Assembly (NCBI RefSeq): GCF_047238105.1
Contig: NZ_JBDFMD010000001.1
Span: 6,076,001-6,140,000, forward strand
DNA: 64,000 bases
Reading direction: 5' to 3'
DNA from: Paenibacillus_D sp047238105
Lineage (GTDB): Bacteria > Bacillota > Bacilli > Paenibacillales > Paenibacillaceae
Below are positions 34,758 through 43,689 of this stretch, piece by piece. The position numbers and the translations under genes were made by a program. The notes beneath the pieces were generated by a model. The model was given only the letters and a program-made list of their open reading frames with translations, did no database searches and had not been told where the DNA came from. Numbering within the stretch: the stretch's first letter is position 1; each line of letters starts with the position of its first letter.

Positions 34758-34874
34758 TTACAATCCCTTGGTCTTATCATCATTGTACGATGAGGTGAAG
34801 ATAGCGAGCAAAAACATCACCATGACAATCATGATTACCCAAAACGTTCGGGTAAACTCCATTGGAAACTCCAT
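34758..34874 (-). CDS. Small membrane protein, 38 residues
   Basis: Read on the minus strand from an ATG with TGGAGGTG placed seven to eight bases upstream. The sequence has a short N-terminal MEFPMEFTRT, one strongly hydrophobic helix (FWVIMIVMVMFLLAIF, about 11-26) and a charged tail NDDKTKGL, so Cys-free and likely inserted once in the membrane. It lies between the AbrB-type gene (convergent) and an aminotransferase gene (divergent). It is below the length limit of most gene callers. No family is recognised; function unknown. Confidence 0.7.
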   Translation of the reverse strand: MEFPMEFTRTFWVIMIVMVMFLLAIFTSSYNDDKTKGL

Positions 34875-35070
34875 AACGCACACCTCCAGTAAACTGCTTA
34901 TATTATACCCAAACCGGGAAGAAAAGAAAACTTCAAATGTTGTGAACAGATTGTTACAGTTCCTTTGGCGCGATCCGGTTGCCCATCCCGGGGTTTAGGC
35001 GTACAATGAAGAATAGCAGTTTTTTGCCGCTTTGATCGCGGCCACTATGACACAGATGGGAAGAAGAGAG

Positions 35071-36267
35071 ATGGACTATCGTATTTCTGAACGTATCGGC
35101 AAGCTGCATTCGTCTGCGGTTCGGGATATTTTGAAGCTCACGCAGGGGAAGGAGATTATCTCGTTTGCGGGGGGATTGCCGGCTGAGGAACTGTTCCCCC
35201 TTCAGGCGGTGCAGGACGCTGCAGCAAGGGTGTTCGAGAAAGGCAGCAGCTCGCTGCAATATGGCCTGACCGAAGGCTATCTGCCTCTGCGGGAGCAGCT
35301 GTGCGGCCGGATGTCGGCCAAGGGTATGACGGTCGATCCCGACCAGATCATCCTCACGACGGGGTCCCAGCAGGCGCTCGATCTGCTCTCCCGGGTATTG
35401 ACGAATCCGGGGGATGTTGTACTTGTCGAGAATCCGACGTATCTGTCGAGCCTTCAGGTCTTCAGTATGCACGGACTTACCGTCATCCCGGTGGAGAGCG
35501 ACAAGGACGGCATGATCATCGGGTCGCTGGAGTCGCTGCTGCGTCAGCACAGGCCGGCCATGGTCTATGTCGTCCCCACCTTCGGCAACCCGACAGGCCG
35601 GGTCTGGAGCCTCGAACGCCGTCAAGGGCTGTTGTCGCTATGCCGTGAGCATGGTGTGCCGATCCTGGAGGACGATCCATATGGCGACATCCGGTTCGAC
35701 CCGGATGCCCACTATCCGACATTGTACTCGCTGGATGGCGGCGGCGATGGTGGTGCCGTATTCTATATGGGGAGCTTCTCCAAGACGGTCGCGCCGGCAT
35801 TGCGCACGGGATGGGCAATGGGAGACCGAGGCATCGTCCGCAACCTGGCCAAAGCCAAGCAGGCATCCGACCTGCATTCGAGTACGCTGGATCAGCAGAC
35901 GCTCAGCGAGCTGATCGCCCATTATCCGCTGGATGACCATATCCGCCGCGTATCGGCGGCTTACGGCTCCCGGATGCGACAGATGCAGCAGCTGCTGCTG
36001 CAGCGGAGGTGGAGCGAGCTGACTTGGGAAGAACCTCAGGGGGGCATGTTCCTGTGGCTGGAGCTGCCGGATGGACTCGACGCCGAGGCATTGCTCCGTG
36101 CATCCGTTACCAAAGGCGTGGCCTTCGTCCCCGGTTCGCCGTTCTTCGCCGGCGTACCTAAACGCAACACGGCGCGTCTGAACTTTACGTATACCGAAGG
36201 CGAACGGATGCGTCAGGGTATCGAGCGATTCGCCGAGGCGGTTGATGAATTTCTGGCACGCTGCTAA
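35071..36267 (+). CDS. PLP-dependent aminotransferase, class I/II (LysN/2-aminoadipate type)
   Basis: About 398 residues of fold-type I aminotransferase, without the GntR domain of MocR proteins. Seen: ISFAGGLPAEELFP, LQYGLTEGYLPLRE, TTGSQQALDL, PTFGNPTGRVW, EDDPYGDIRFD and the PLP-lysine segment GSFSKTVAPALRTGW. These fit the 2-aminoadipate/multisubstrate group. Start is unsure: ATG 35071 has GGGAAGAAGAG upstream; in-frame ATGs at 35032 and 35047 exist. Substrate unknown. It ends where the DUF2161 gene ends (4-base overlap, tail to tail). Confidence 0.88.
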   Translation: MDYRISERIGKLHSSAVRDILKLTQGKEIISFAGGLPAEELFPLQAVQDAAARVFEKGSSSLQYGLTEGYLPLREQLCGRMSAKGMTVDPDQIILTTGSQQALDLLSRVLTNPGDVVLVENPTYLSSLQVFSMHGLTVIPVESDKDGMIIGSLESLLRQHRPAMVYVVPTFGNPTGRVWSLERRQGLLSLCREHGVPILEDDPYGDIRFDPDAHYPTLYSLDGGGDGGAVFYMGSFSKTVAPALRTGWAMGDRGIVRNLAKAKQASDLHSSTLDQQTLSELIAHYPLDDHIRRVSAAYGSRMRQMQQLLLQRRWSELTWEEPQGGMFLWLELPDGLDAEALLRASVTKGVAFVPGSPFFAGVPKRNTARLNFTYTEGERMRQGIERFAEAVDEFLARC

Positions 36268-37001
36268 TTGTGAGAAGACGTCGAATCAGGTACCGTCATT
36301 CGCCAGCGGCGGATGATCTCGGCGTACTGCTCCAGCGCTGCTGTGCCGGCTGGCCGGAGCCGGTAGACGCCCCGTTCGACCCGCTCGAACCAGCCGTAGT
36401 AATCTTTCTGGAGGATGTCCGCCGCCTTGCTGCAGCCGCTGAGCTCAGCGACGCGGCGCGGCGCCGCGGTTCCTGCCGCCTGCAGCGCCCAGGCGCAGCG
36501 CAGCGCTCTCTCCCGATAGGCGGTAACCAGCTGCACGCTGCGGATGCCGCCGATGTTGTAGTCGCCGCTGCGCTCGCGGAATTCCTGGAGCAATCTGGCC
36601 TCCCTTGTTCTCCGTCTGCCCGCTCGGGGCAGTTCGCCCGGCTCGCAGAGCACCTCTATAAATGGCGCCTTCGTCTTAAAGAAGGTGACGGTGATCAGGC
36701 CGAGTCCGAGCATCCGGCAGAGCTCGGTGAGCTCGCCGAATCGCTGGTTATGAGCGCCGCTTTTTTTGCGGTTGCGCTCTACGGCCAGGATAACCTGGTC
36801 GCTTAATCGGAGACGTTCAACCCCTTGCAGCAGCAGGGCGAGGTTGAACGTCTTTTTCATCTCGACGATCAGCAGCTCCTCTTCGCCCGGTCTGACGGCT
36901 ACCAAATCGCAGTTCTTGACCTCGCCCTTCACTTCATACCCCCTCGCTTCAAAGAATTGCTTGAGCGGGGGGTAAAGCTCGGCTTCTTCCTTTACAGCCA
37001 C
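36264..37001 (-). CDS. DUF2161 protein, putative PD-(D/E)XK-like phosphodiesterase
   Basis: A 245-residue soluble protein. The N-terminal half has the look of a restriction-nuclease-like core: YEVKGEVKNCDLVAVRPGEEELLIVEMKK (key residues D of NCDLVAV and E-x-K of VEMKK), as expected for the DUF2161 family. The C-terminal part (about 165-240) looks like a winged helix, with AAPRRVAELSGCSKAADIL and GWFERVERGVYRL. So a nuclease-type domain joined to a DNA-binding domain. Its biological role is not known. Confidence 0.8.
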   Translation of the reverse strand: MAVKEEAELYPPLKQFFEARGYEVKGEVKNCDLVAVRPGEEELLIVEMKKTFNLALLLQGVERLRLSDQVILAVERNRKKSGAHNQRFGELTELCRMLGLGLITVTFFKTKAPFIEVLCEPGELPRAGRRRTREARLLQEFRERSGDYNIGGIRSVQLVTAYRERALRCAWALQAAGTAAPRRVAELSGCSKAADILQKDYYGWFERVERGVYRLRPAGTAALEQYAEIIRRWRMTVPDSTSSHN

Positions 37002-37491
37002 TTGGCATCCCTGCCTTTCCTTAGAGGTGGTTCAAAAACTCCGCTTTTGATCACGAAGTCATTCCAGAGAAGCGGACTCGACATCGAATCTTGAATAAAG
37101 TCGGAACTTCCGGTGCTCACGTAGCTCCCACTACGCTCCGCTCCTCATTTCCTCCTGTCTTCAACCTTCTCGGTGCTGAAAACCGAATTTTTGAACTCGA
37201 TTTAAAGAGGTGGTTCAAAAACTCCGCTTTTGATCACGAAATCAAGGTGTATTCCTAAAAGTCCATTATACCACAGGGCTTGTATCAGCTCACCTTCCAC
37301 GCGGGGTTAGATGCCCGGCAGGGCCCAGCAAAAACAGCGGCAGCGGATTAAAAAAGGGGCAACTTCGCCCAGTCCACTGCATAGTTATGTAATACTTCAA
37401 AAAAAGATAGTGTTCGCGTTGGCGTGGGATCAGGCCAGACCTGGCGCAAAGAGACGAGGAGAGCATCAGGAGCGATGGGAGGAGGTTCGGT
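37002..37491. other. 490-base intergenic region before prkA
   Basis: The left half holds the repeat described at 37023-37240. The right half (37250-37491) has no frame I can support. It must contain the prkA promoter, but I find no convincing sigma-A or sigma-E pair. GGAGGAGG at 37478-37486 is the prkA ribosome site. Confidence 0.5.
37023..37240. repeat. Dispersed-type repeat element with duplicated 35-base end
   Basis: The same 35 bases, beginning AGAGGTGGTTCAAAAACTCC, occur at 37023-37057 and 37206-37240 without mismatch, 183 bases apart. Between them, GTTCAAAAA (37030-37038) is matched by the inverted TTTTTGAAC (37188-37196), and CGGTGCT occurs twice. The layout resembles a small non-coding mobile or REP-like element of about 175 bases followed by a partial second copy. 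No transposase is present. Confidence 0.7.
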
Positions 37492-39387
37492 ATGGATATT
37501 TTCGAGAAAATATCGCAGTATAACGCAGAGAGTGAGCAGTTATTGTGGACGGGTTCGTTTAAGGAATATATTGATATCCTCAAAAAAGACCCCACACCGG
37601 CGATGACGGCACACTCGCGGGTCTATGCGATGATCGAAGCTATGGGCACGGAGGAAATAAACGGACGCAGACGCTACAAGTTTTTTGAGCAGGAGATCTT
37701 CGGACTGGACCGGGCTGTGGAAAAGCTGGTGGAGGAATACTTTCACTCTGCTGCCCGCAGGCTGGATGTCCGCAAACGGATCCTCTTGCTAATGGGTCCT
37801 GTGAGCGGGGGCAAATCAACGATAGTTACGATGCTGAAAAAAGGGCTGGAACGCTTCTCCAGAACGGAGAAGGGGGCCGTATATGCGATCAAAGGTTGCC
37901 CGATGCATGAGGAGCCGCTGCACCTGATCCCTCATGAACTGCGCAAGGATGTAGAAAAGGAACTGGGTGTACGAATAGAAGGCAATCTATGCCCCTCGTG
38001 CCAGATGAGGCTGCGGACCGAGTACAATGGGCGGATCGAGGATGTGCAGGTGGAAAGGGTGCTGATCTCCGAGGACAACCGGATTGGCATCGGGACCTTC
38101 AGTCCTTCAGATCCCAAATCCCAGGATATCGCCGACCTGACGGGCAGCATCGACTTCTCAACCATCACGGAGTACGGCTCCGAGTCCGATCCGCGGGCCT
38201 ATCGGTTCGACGGCGAGCTGAATAAAGCCAACCGGGGATTGATGGAATTCCAGGAAATGCTCAAGTGTGATGAGAAATTCCTGTGGAATCTCCTCTCGCT
38301 GACGCAGGAGGGCAATTTCAAGGCGGGCCGGTTCGCGCTGATCTCGGCCGATGAGCTGATCATTGCCCATACCAACGAAACCGAGTATAAATCGTTTATT
38401 AGCAACAAGAAGAACGAAGCGCTGCAGTCCCGCATGATCGTCATGCCGATTCCCTATAACCTCAAGGTATCGGAGGAAGAAAAAATCTACAGCAAGCTGA
38501 TCCAGCAAAGCGACATGAAGCATATCCATATTGCGCCCCATGCCTTGCGAGCTGCAGCGATCTTCTCGATCCTGACCCGGCTCAAGGACACCAAAAAGCA
38601 GGGCATGGATGTAGTGAAGAAGATGCGTATGTATGACGGTGAAGAGGTAGAGGGCTTCAAGGAAGCGGATCTGAAGGAGATGCAAAACGAATATACCGAC
38701 GAAGGCATGTCGGGCATCGATCCGCGTTATGTCATCAACCGTATCTCCAGTGCGCTGATCAAGCAGGATCTGCAATGCATCAATGCGCTTGATGTGCTGC
38801 GGGCGCTCAAGGACGGACTCGACCAGCATCCGTCGATTACGAAGGAGGAGCGGGAGAAGTATCTCAATTATATTTCCGTGGCGCGCAAAGAATATGATAA
38901 CCTCGCAAAAAAGGAAATCCAGAAGGCTTTTGTTTATTCCTTCGAAGAGTCGGCGCGCACGCTGTTTGAGAATTATCTGGATAATATCGAAGCATTCTGC
39001 AACTGGAGCAAGATCAAGGACCTGCTTACCGGGGAAGAGATGGATCCCGACGAGCGCCTGATGCGGTCGATCGAGGAGCAGATCGGCATCTCCGAGAATG
39101 CCAAGAAGGCATTCCGTGAAGAAATACTGATCCGGATCTCCACTTACTCACGAAAAGGCAAACGGTTCGACTATGCCAGTCATGACCGCCTGCGCGAAGC
39201 GATCGAGAAGAAGCTGTTCACAGATCTAAAGGACATCGTCAAAATTACGACCTCGACCAAGACGCCGGATGAGTCCCAACTCAAGCGGATTAATGAGGTC
39301 ACCAAACGGTTGATGGATGATCATGGCTACTGTCCTGTATGCGCCAACGAGCTGCTGAGGTACGTAGGAAGCCTGCTAAACAGATAA
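37492..39387 (+). CDS. prkA: PrkA AAA-type serine protein kinase/protease
   Basis: A 631-residue protein of the PrkA/YeaG family. The N-terminal AAA-like domain (about 20-380) has Walker A in GPVSGGKSTI; a C-terminal kinase-like region follows. In Bacillus subtilis PrkA is made in the mother cell and promotes sporulation; recent work on the family assigns ATP-dependent protease activity, so kinase is a historic name. GGAGGAGG precedes the ATG. The usual partners yhbH and spoVR are in this window but on the other strand 6-9 kb away. Confidence 0.96.
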   Translation: MDIFEKISQYNAESEQLLWTGSFKEYIDILKKDPTPAMTAHSRVYAMIEAMGTEEINGRRRYKFFEQEIFGLDRAVEKLVEEYFHSAARRLDVRKRILLLMGPVSGGKSTIVTMLKKGLERFSRTEKGAVYAIKGCPMHEEPLHLIPHELRKDVEKELGVRIEGNLCPSCQMRLRTEYNGRIEDVQVERVLISEDNRIGIGTFSPSDPKSQDIADLTGSIDFSTITEYGSESDPRAYRFDGELNKANRGLMEFQEMLKCDEKFLWNLLSLTQEGNFKAGRFALISADELIIAHTNETEYKSFISNKKNEALQSRMIVMPIPYNLKVSEEEKIYSKLIQQSDMKHIHIAPHALRAAAIFSILTRLKDTKKQGMDVVKKMRMYDGEEVEGFKEADLKEMQNEYTDEGMSGIDPRYVINRISSALIKQDLQCINALDVLRALKDGLDQHPSITKEEREKYLNYISVARKEYDNLAKKEIQKAFVYSFEESARTLFENYLDNIEAFCNWSKIKDLLTGEEMDPDERLMRSIEEQIGISENAKKAFREEILIRISTYSRKGKRFDYASHDRLREAIEKKLFTDLKDIVKITTSTKTPDESQLKRINEVTKRLMDDHGYCPVCANELLRYVGSLLNR

Positions 39388-39401
39388 TCTAATAGAAATC
39401 G

Positions 39402-39472
39402 AAGCAGACTGCCCAGGTGCAATGTCATTAGCATCTTAATGACGTTGCACCACCCGTGGTCTGCTTTTTTTC
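39402..39472 (+). terminator. Terminator of prkA
   Basis: A two-part stem: outer AGCAGAC...GTCTGCT and inner GGTGCAATGTCATTA...TAATGACGTTGCACC, followed by seven T. Confidence 0.9.
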
Positions 39473-39559
39473 ATGGTATCGGCACATTTTGCGATTGTTG
39501 ATAAAGGAACATACGTTCTGTATAATAAAGAGGCCAGTATAGAGGACGGAGGAGATACG

Positions 39560-39922
39560 ATGCGTTTTTTGTTAGTTGGTCAGGATGGTTTGTTGAAGGA
39601 AGTGGCGATCTCGGAAGTGCTGTTGATCACGCTGACGACCAGCGGACCGCTGTTTCACACGGCATCCGGGGTGTACCGTTATGCGCGGACGATGTCGCAG
39701 CTGCTGCCAAGCCTCCAGGAGCATGGATTCGAGACGTTGGATCGCGGCAATATCGTTAACCTTGACCGGGTCGGGCATTACGATCCTGTATCCAGAGTCG
39801 TTTATTTTGAGGAGACGGACGAATCGGACATCAGAGCATCGGTGTCGGCTGCGGGAGTCCGGAAGCTGCCTGACCGGCTGCTCGAATCAACGGCCCTGTA
39901 CATGACGGTCGCCGCATCATGA
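39560..39922 (+). CDS. LytTR-domain DNA-binding protein
   Basis: A 120-residue protein made almost only of a LytTR domain. Family-type pieces are IRVSEVLLITLTTSG-like EVAISEVLLITLTTSG, HTASGVYRYARTMSQLLPSL and GFETLDRGNIVNLDRVGHYD, with the conserved R-x-x-I-V-N-L core. No receiver or membrane segment. GGAGGAGATACG precedes the ATG at 39560; the open frame from 39473 runs through the prkA terminator and is not coding. Stand-alone LytTR proteins bind direct repeats in promoters; targets are unknown. Confidence 0.82.
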   Translation: MRFLLVGQDGLLKEVAISEVLLITLTTSGPLFHTASGVYRYARTMSQLLPSLQEHGFETLDRGNIVNLDRVGHYDPVSRVVYFEETDESDIRASVSAAGVRKLPDRLLESTALYMTVAAS

Positions 39923-40004
39923 TTAATGCGCTTTCAAATAGGGCTTGCGTGTCATTCCCTTATGCCTAATAATGGAGAGGAAGCTATGATACTACACCAT
40001 TGTT

Positions 40005-41036
40005 ATGGAAGGACAGACATACCAGATGATGAACTTATCTCCTGAACGATTAAAGCAAGTTCAATTTACCGGCATTACAGAGGAAGATCTTCAGCTCCTG
40101 GCCGCGCATCTCCCGCTTTTTGAACGGATCGTCGAAGAGGTTGTAGACCGGTTTTATGACAGAATCCAGCAAGAGTCCGAGCTGTGCGATCTGATCGAGC
40201 GGTTCAGCACCATTCCCCGCCTGAAAGAGACACAGCGAGATTACTGGCTGTCTCTTGCCTGTGGCGTGCTGGATGATGACTATATCGCCAACCGGATCCG
40301 GATCGGGCTCGTCCATTCCCGGATCGGCTTAACGACCAACTGGTACCTGGGGACCTACATGGTCTATTCGGACCTGGCGGCAGAGATTCTGCAGCGTGTG
40401 CTGCCGGAACGCTGGCAACGCGTACTGTACGCGATAACCAAGATGTTCAACCTTGATTCGCAGCTTGTCCTGGAAGCCTATGAGCAGGCAGAGCAGGAGC
40501 AGCTGCAGGCGCTGGCCAGTCAGCAAGATCGGTTGCTGCATACGATTACCGAGGCCGTGCAGCAGCTGGCAGGGATGATCGTCCAACTCGACGAGAGCTC
40601 CCGGGTGATCGCCGAGACGGCAGTCACAACTGCAGAGGCTCAGGACAAGTCGCATCACCTGCTGGGCGAGCTGCGGCATGAGATCGACGATATCAGTGAG
40701 ATGGGCACGCTGATTAGCGAGATCTCCGACCAGACCCATCTGCTCGGGCTCAACGCAGCGATCGAGGCAGCCCGAGCAGGCGAGCATGGCAGGGGATTCG
40801 AGGTGGTAGCTGGCGAGGTCCGCAAGCTTGCGGCGTCATCGCGACAGACGCTGGAGGACATCCAGGGGCGGCTCGATAGGATCGTCAGGAAAGTGGCCGA
40901 AGTGCGCGAAGAGTCAGATGCCACGAGCAGGCAAGCGCGACTGCAGGCGGCCCGCTCGCAAGAGCTGGCGAGCTTTGTAAGCATGATCGAGAAGGTGTCC
41001 CGCGATCTCGAACAGCTCAAGAAAGAAGCCATCTAA
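40005..41036 (+). CDS. hemAT: Globin-coupled methyl-accepting chemotaxis protein (HemAT type)
   Basis: A soluble oxygen sensor for aerotaxis. Residues about 10-170 form a protoglobin-like sensor, with proximal heme His near residue 104 in GLVHSRIGLTTNWYLGTYM. Residues about 175-340 form the chemoreceptor signalling domain with LLGLNAAIEAARAGEHGRGFEVVAGEVRKLA (key pieces NAAIEAARAGE and GRGFEVVA). The start is weak: no ribosome site precedes ATG 40005. In-frame ATGs at 40026 and 40029 lie before NLSPERL and may be the true start. A short overlapping frame has the good ribosome site (see findings). Ends at a strong terminator. Confidence 0.92.
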   Translation: MEGQTYQMMNLSPERLKQVQFTGITEEDLQLLAAHLPLFERIVEEVVDRFYDRIQQESELCDLIERFSTIPRLKETQRDYWLSLACGVLDDDYIANRIRIGLVHSRIGLTTNWYLGTYMVYSDLAAEILQRVLPERWQRVLYAITKMFNLDSQLVLEAYEQAEQEQLQALASQQDRLLHTITEAVQQLAGMIVQLDESSRVIAETAVTTAEAQDKSHHLLGELRHEIDDISEMGTLISEISDQTHLLGLNAAIEAARAGEHGRGFEVVAGEVRKLAASSRQTLEDIQGRLDRIVRKVAEVREESDATSRQARLQAARSQELASFVSMIEKVSRDLEQLKKEAI

Positions 41037-41094
41037 TGAGTCGGTGTAATCAAAGACATCTTTATGCAATGCTATGTTAAATAAGTTGACATAT

Positions 41095-41149
41095 AATGGC
41101 GATATCAGTATGATTGTAAGTATAAATCATGTTGATGTCGCCATTTTTG
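41095..41149 (+). terminator. Terminator of hemAT
   Basis: AATGGCGATATCA...TGATGTCGCCATT with an inner ATGATT/AATCAT helix and five T. Confidence 0.85.
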
Positions 41150-41217
41150 TCAATTATAATTACATACACCTTGACATCGAATGAACGGCATCCACATCAC
41201 TTGGAGGAGGGATTGGC

Positions 41218-42678
41218 ATGTCGATTGCCAGGCAGCCGGAGCCGTATTATTATGATGCCCGATCTTTTTATGACGAAATGTACGATTCGGATCTCTCCAT
41301 ACGTCCCCATTACGACACGATTCAAGACCTGTTCTCGCGGCTGAAGCCATCAGAGCTAGTAACCCGTCAGCAAGCGTTGGAACAACGGATGCTCGAAGAA
41401 GGGATCACCTTTACCTTGTATGCACCTGACCAGCAAGAACCGCTTGAGCGCACCATCCCGTTTGACTATATCCCGCGTGTCATCCCTGCCGAGGAGTGGG
41501 AGGTAATCGAGCGGGGCTTGAAGCAGAGGGTACGCGCACTCAACGCATTTACCCACGATATCTACCACAGGCAGCATCTTATCGCCGACGGCTTGATTCC
41601 GCGCAGGATGGTTGTCGGCAACAAGTATTACCGTCCCGAGATGGCTGGACTGGATGTGCCCGGACAGGCGTATATGACCACAACCGGAATCGATCTGATC
41701 CGTGACGAGACAGGGCGATATTTGGTGCTGGAAGACAATCTGCGCTCCCCGTCCGGTTTTTCCTATCTGTATACTGGGCGCTCGCTCATGAGTGAGCTAT
41801 TCCACGATCTCTATTTCTCCTGTTCGGTTCGCGGCATCGACCATAGTCTCAATGTTTTTCTCCGTTCATTGCGCTCCCTTGCACCTTCAGGCAGACGGGA
41901 CCCGTTCATCGTGCTGCTGACTCCTGGTCCGTACAATTCAGCTTTTTTCGAGCATACCTTCCTCGCCCAGCAGATGGGGATTCATCTCGTAGAGGGTAGA
42001 GACCTAGTGTATAAGGATCAGAAGATCTATCTGCGCGATCTCCGCGGCTTGCGCCAGGTCGATGTGATCTACAGACGCATTGATGATGACTATCTCGATC
42101 CGCTGGCATTTCAGCCCGACTCCATGCTTGGCGTGCCGGGTCTCATGAATGCGTACCGTGCAGGCAATGTAGCGATCGCCAATGCGCCGGGTACCGGTGT
42201 TGCAGATGATAAGGCCGTCTACGCCTATGTGCCGGACATGATCCGTTACTACCTCGGCGAGGAGCCGATCCTGGGCAATGTGCCGACGTATCTGCTCAGC
42301 AATAAGGAGGATCTGGCTTATACCCTGGCCCATCTGGACCAGCTCGTCGTGAAGGAAACATCGCTCTCGGGCGGCTACGGGATGCTTATCGGTCCTCAGG
42401 CCACGGCCCGGGAGATCGCGGCCTTCGCCGAAGAGATCAAGAAAGCGCCTGAGCGTTATATCGCTCAGGAGACGATGAAGCTCTCCCGGGCTCCCATCAT
42501 GAAAAACGGATCGATGTGTCCGCGTCATATCGATCTACGCGCTTTTTCGCTCATGGGGAGCTCGGAGCTGCACGTCATCCCCGGCGGTCTGACGCGGGTC
42601 GCGCTTCAGGAAGGCTCGCTTGTGGTCAACTCCTCGCAAGGGGGCGGCGTGAAGGATACTTGGGTGCTCAATCGGTAG
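41218..42678 (+). CDS. Circularly permuted ATP-grasp protein, type 2
   Basis: A 486-residue protein of the circularly permuted ATP-grasp type 2 family. Family-like pieces: YDARSFYDEMYD at the N-terminus, RRMVVGNKYYRPEMAG, YLVLEDNLRSPSG, and the C-terminal ATP-binding part VVKETSLSGGYGM and RHIDLRAFSL. ATP-grasp enzymes ligate a carboxylate to an amine, but no substrate is known for this group. GGAGGAGGG precedes the ATG. It starts a three-gene operon with an alpha-E protein and a transglutaminase-like protein, an association seen widely in bacteria. Confidence 0.92.
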   Translation: MSIARQPEPYYYDARSFYDEMYDSDLSIRPHYDTIQDLFSRLKPSELVTRQQALEQRMLEEGITFTLYAPDQQEPLERTIPFDYIPRVIPAEEWEVIERGLKQRVRALNAFTHDIYHRQHLIADGLIPRRMVVGNKYYRPEMAGLDVPGQAYMTTTGIDLIRDETGRYLVLEDNLRSPSGFSYLYTGRSLMSELFHDLYFSCSVRGIDHSLNVFLRSLRSLAPSGRRDPFIVLLTPGPYNSAFFEHTFLAQQMGIHLVEGRDLVYKDQKIYLRDLRGLRQVDVIYRRIDDDYLDPLAFQPDSMLGVPGLMNAYRAGNVAIANAPGTGVADDKAVYAYVPDMIRYYLGEEPILGNVPTYLLSNKEDLAYTLAHLDQLVVKETSLSGGYGMLIGPQATAREIAAFAEEIKKAPERYIAQETMKLSRAPIMKNGSMCPRHIDLRAFSLMGSSELHVIPGGLTRVALQEGSLVVNSSQGGGVKDTWVLNR

Positions 42679-42708
42679 TCCAATATTGATGGTTTGGAGG
42701 CGATGGGG

Positions 42709-43689
42709 ATGTTGAATCGGAATGCGGAAGCGTTGTTCTGGGTAGGCAGGTATATGGAGCGGGCAGAGAATCATGCCCGGTTGATTGATGTCCATTATCA
42801 TCTGCAACAGGATTATCTGCCGACGGAAGGAAACAGCTCGCACTTGCCTGGAGACAAGTGGGCCCGGATCGTGGATGCGCTCGGCAGCAGATCCGATTAC
42901 GAGCAGCTGTACGGTCAGTACAACGAGGAAGATGTGCTGCACTATATTACGCTGGACCGCGATCATCCCAATTCGCTGGTCTCCTGTATCAGCTACGCTC
43001 GCGGCAATCTGCGGACCTTGCGGGAGAAGGTGCCGACCGAATTGTGGGATGTCGTCAACAGTTTCTATCTCTGGCTGCGAGAGCGGCATCGCGATGAGCT
43101 GATCAAAGAATCGCCGCATCAGCTTTACAAACGGGTCAAGGAATGGACGGCGCTCTTCCAGGGGGTAGCGCAATCCGTGATGGCGCGGGAGAATGAATGG
43201 CACTTCATGGAGTGCGGACGTTATCTGGAGCGTGCCGAGAATACGCTGCGGATCATGCAGGCGATCCGCAATACGATGGAGGCCGGCGAGACAGGTCAAC
43301 CGCCGGCATATCCTTATCTGCAGGCAGTGCTGCGGTCGGTGAGCGGCTATCAGGTATTCCGGCGGTACTATGCAGACGGGATGTCGCCTGATGGGATCAT
43401 CGAATTCCTGGTGCTGCATACCGCCTTCCCGCGCTCGGTGCGCTTTGCCTTGCAGGCGATGGATGAGCATCTGCGCCGTCTGGAGCTGCAGGAGTCGCAG
43501 CTCAAGCTTGCCCACAGCAAAGTGGTTCGTCAAGCCGCCAAAGTGCTGGCGGAACTATCGTGCCTGGAGCGAGAAGATCTGCAGCAGGATCGCGAGGGAC
43601 TGGTGCTGACGGTGCTGCTCGGTACCTGCCAGCAACTCGGCACAACGTTTGCGAAGACGTTTTTTCGGATCGGGGAGGCCAGCGCATGA
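42709..43689 (+). CDS. Alpha-E domain protein
   Basis: A 326-residue, all-helical protein of the alpha-E (DUF403) family. The typical opening LNRNAEALFWVGRYMERAENHARL repeats in the middle as ENEWHFMECGRYLERAENTLR. The family occurs with ATP-grasp and transglutaminase-like genes, suggesting a peptide- or protein-tagging pathway of unknown product. GGAGG is eight bases from the ATG at 42709. It ends in ATGA, overlapping the next start by four bases, so translation is coupled. Confidence 0.92.
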   Translation: MLNRNAEALFWVGRYMERAENHARLIDVHYHLQQDYLPTEGNSSHLPGDKWARIVDALGSRSDYEQLYGQYNEEDVLHYITLDRDHPNSLVSCISYARGNLRTLREKVPTELWDVVNSFYLWLRERHRDELIKESPHQLYKRVKEWTALFQGVAQSVMARENEWHFMECGRYLERAENTLRIMQAIRNTMEAGETGQPPAYPYLQAVLRSVSGYQVFRRYYADGMSPDGIIEFLVLHTAFPRSVRFALQAMDEHLRRLELQESQLKLAHSKVVRQAAKVLAELSCLEREDLQQDREGLVLTVLLGTCQQLGTTFAKTFFRIGEASA

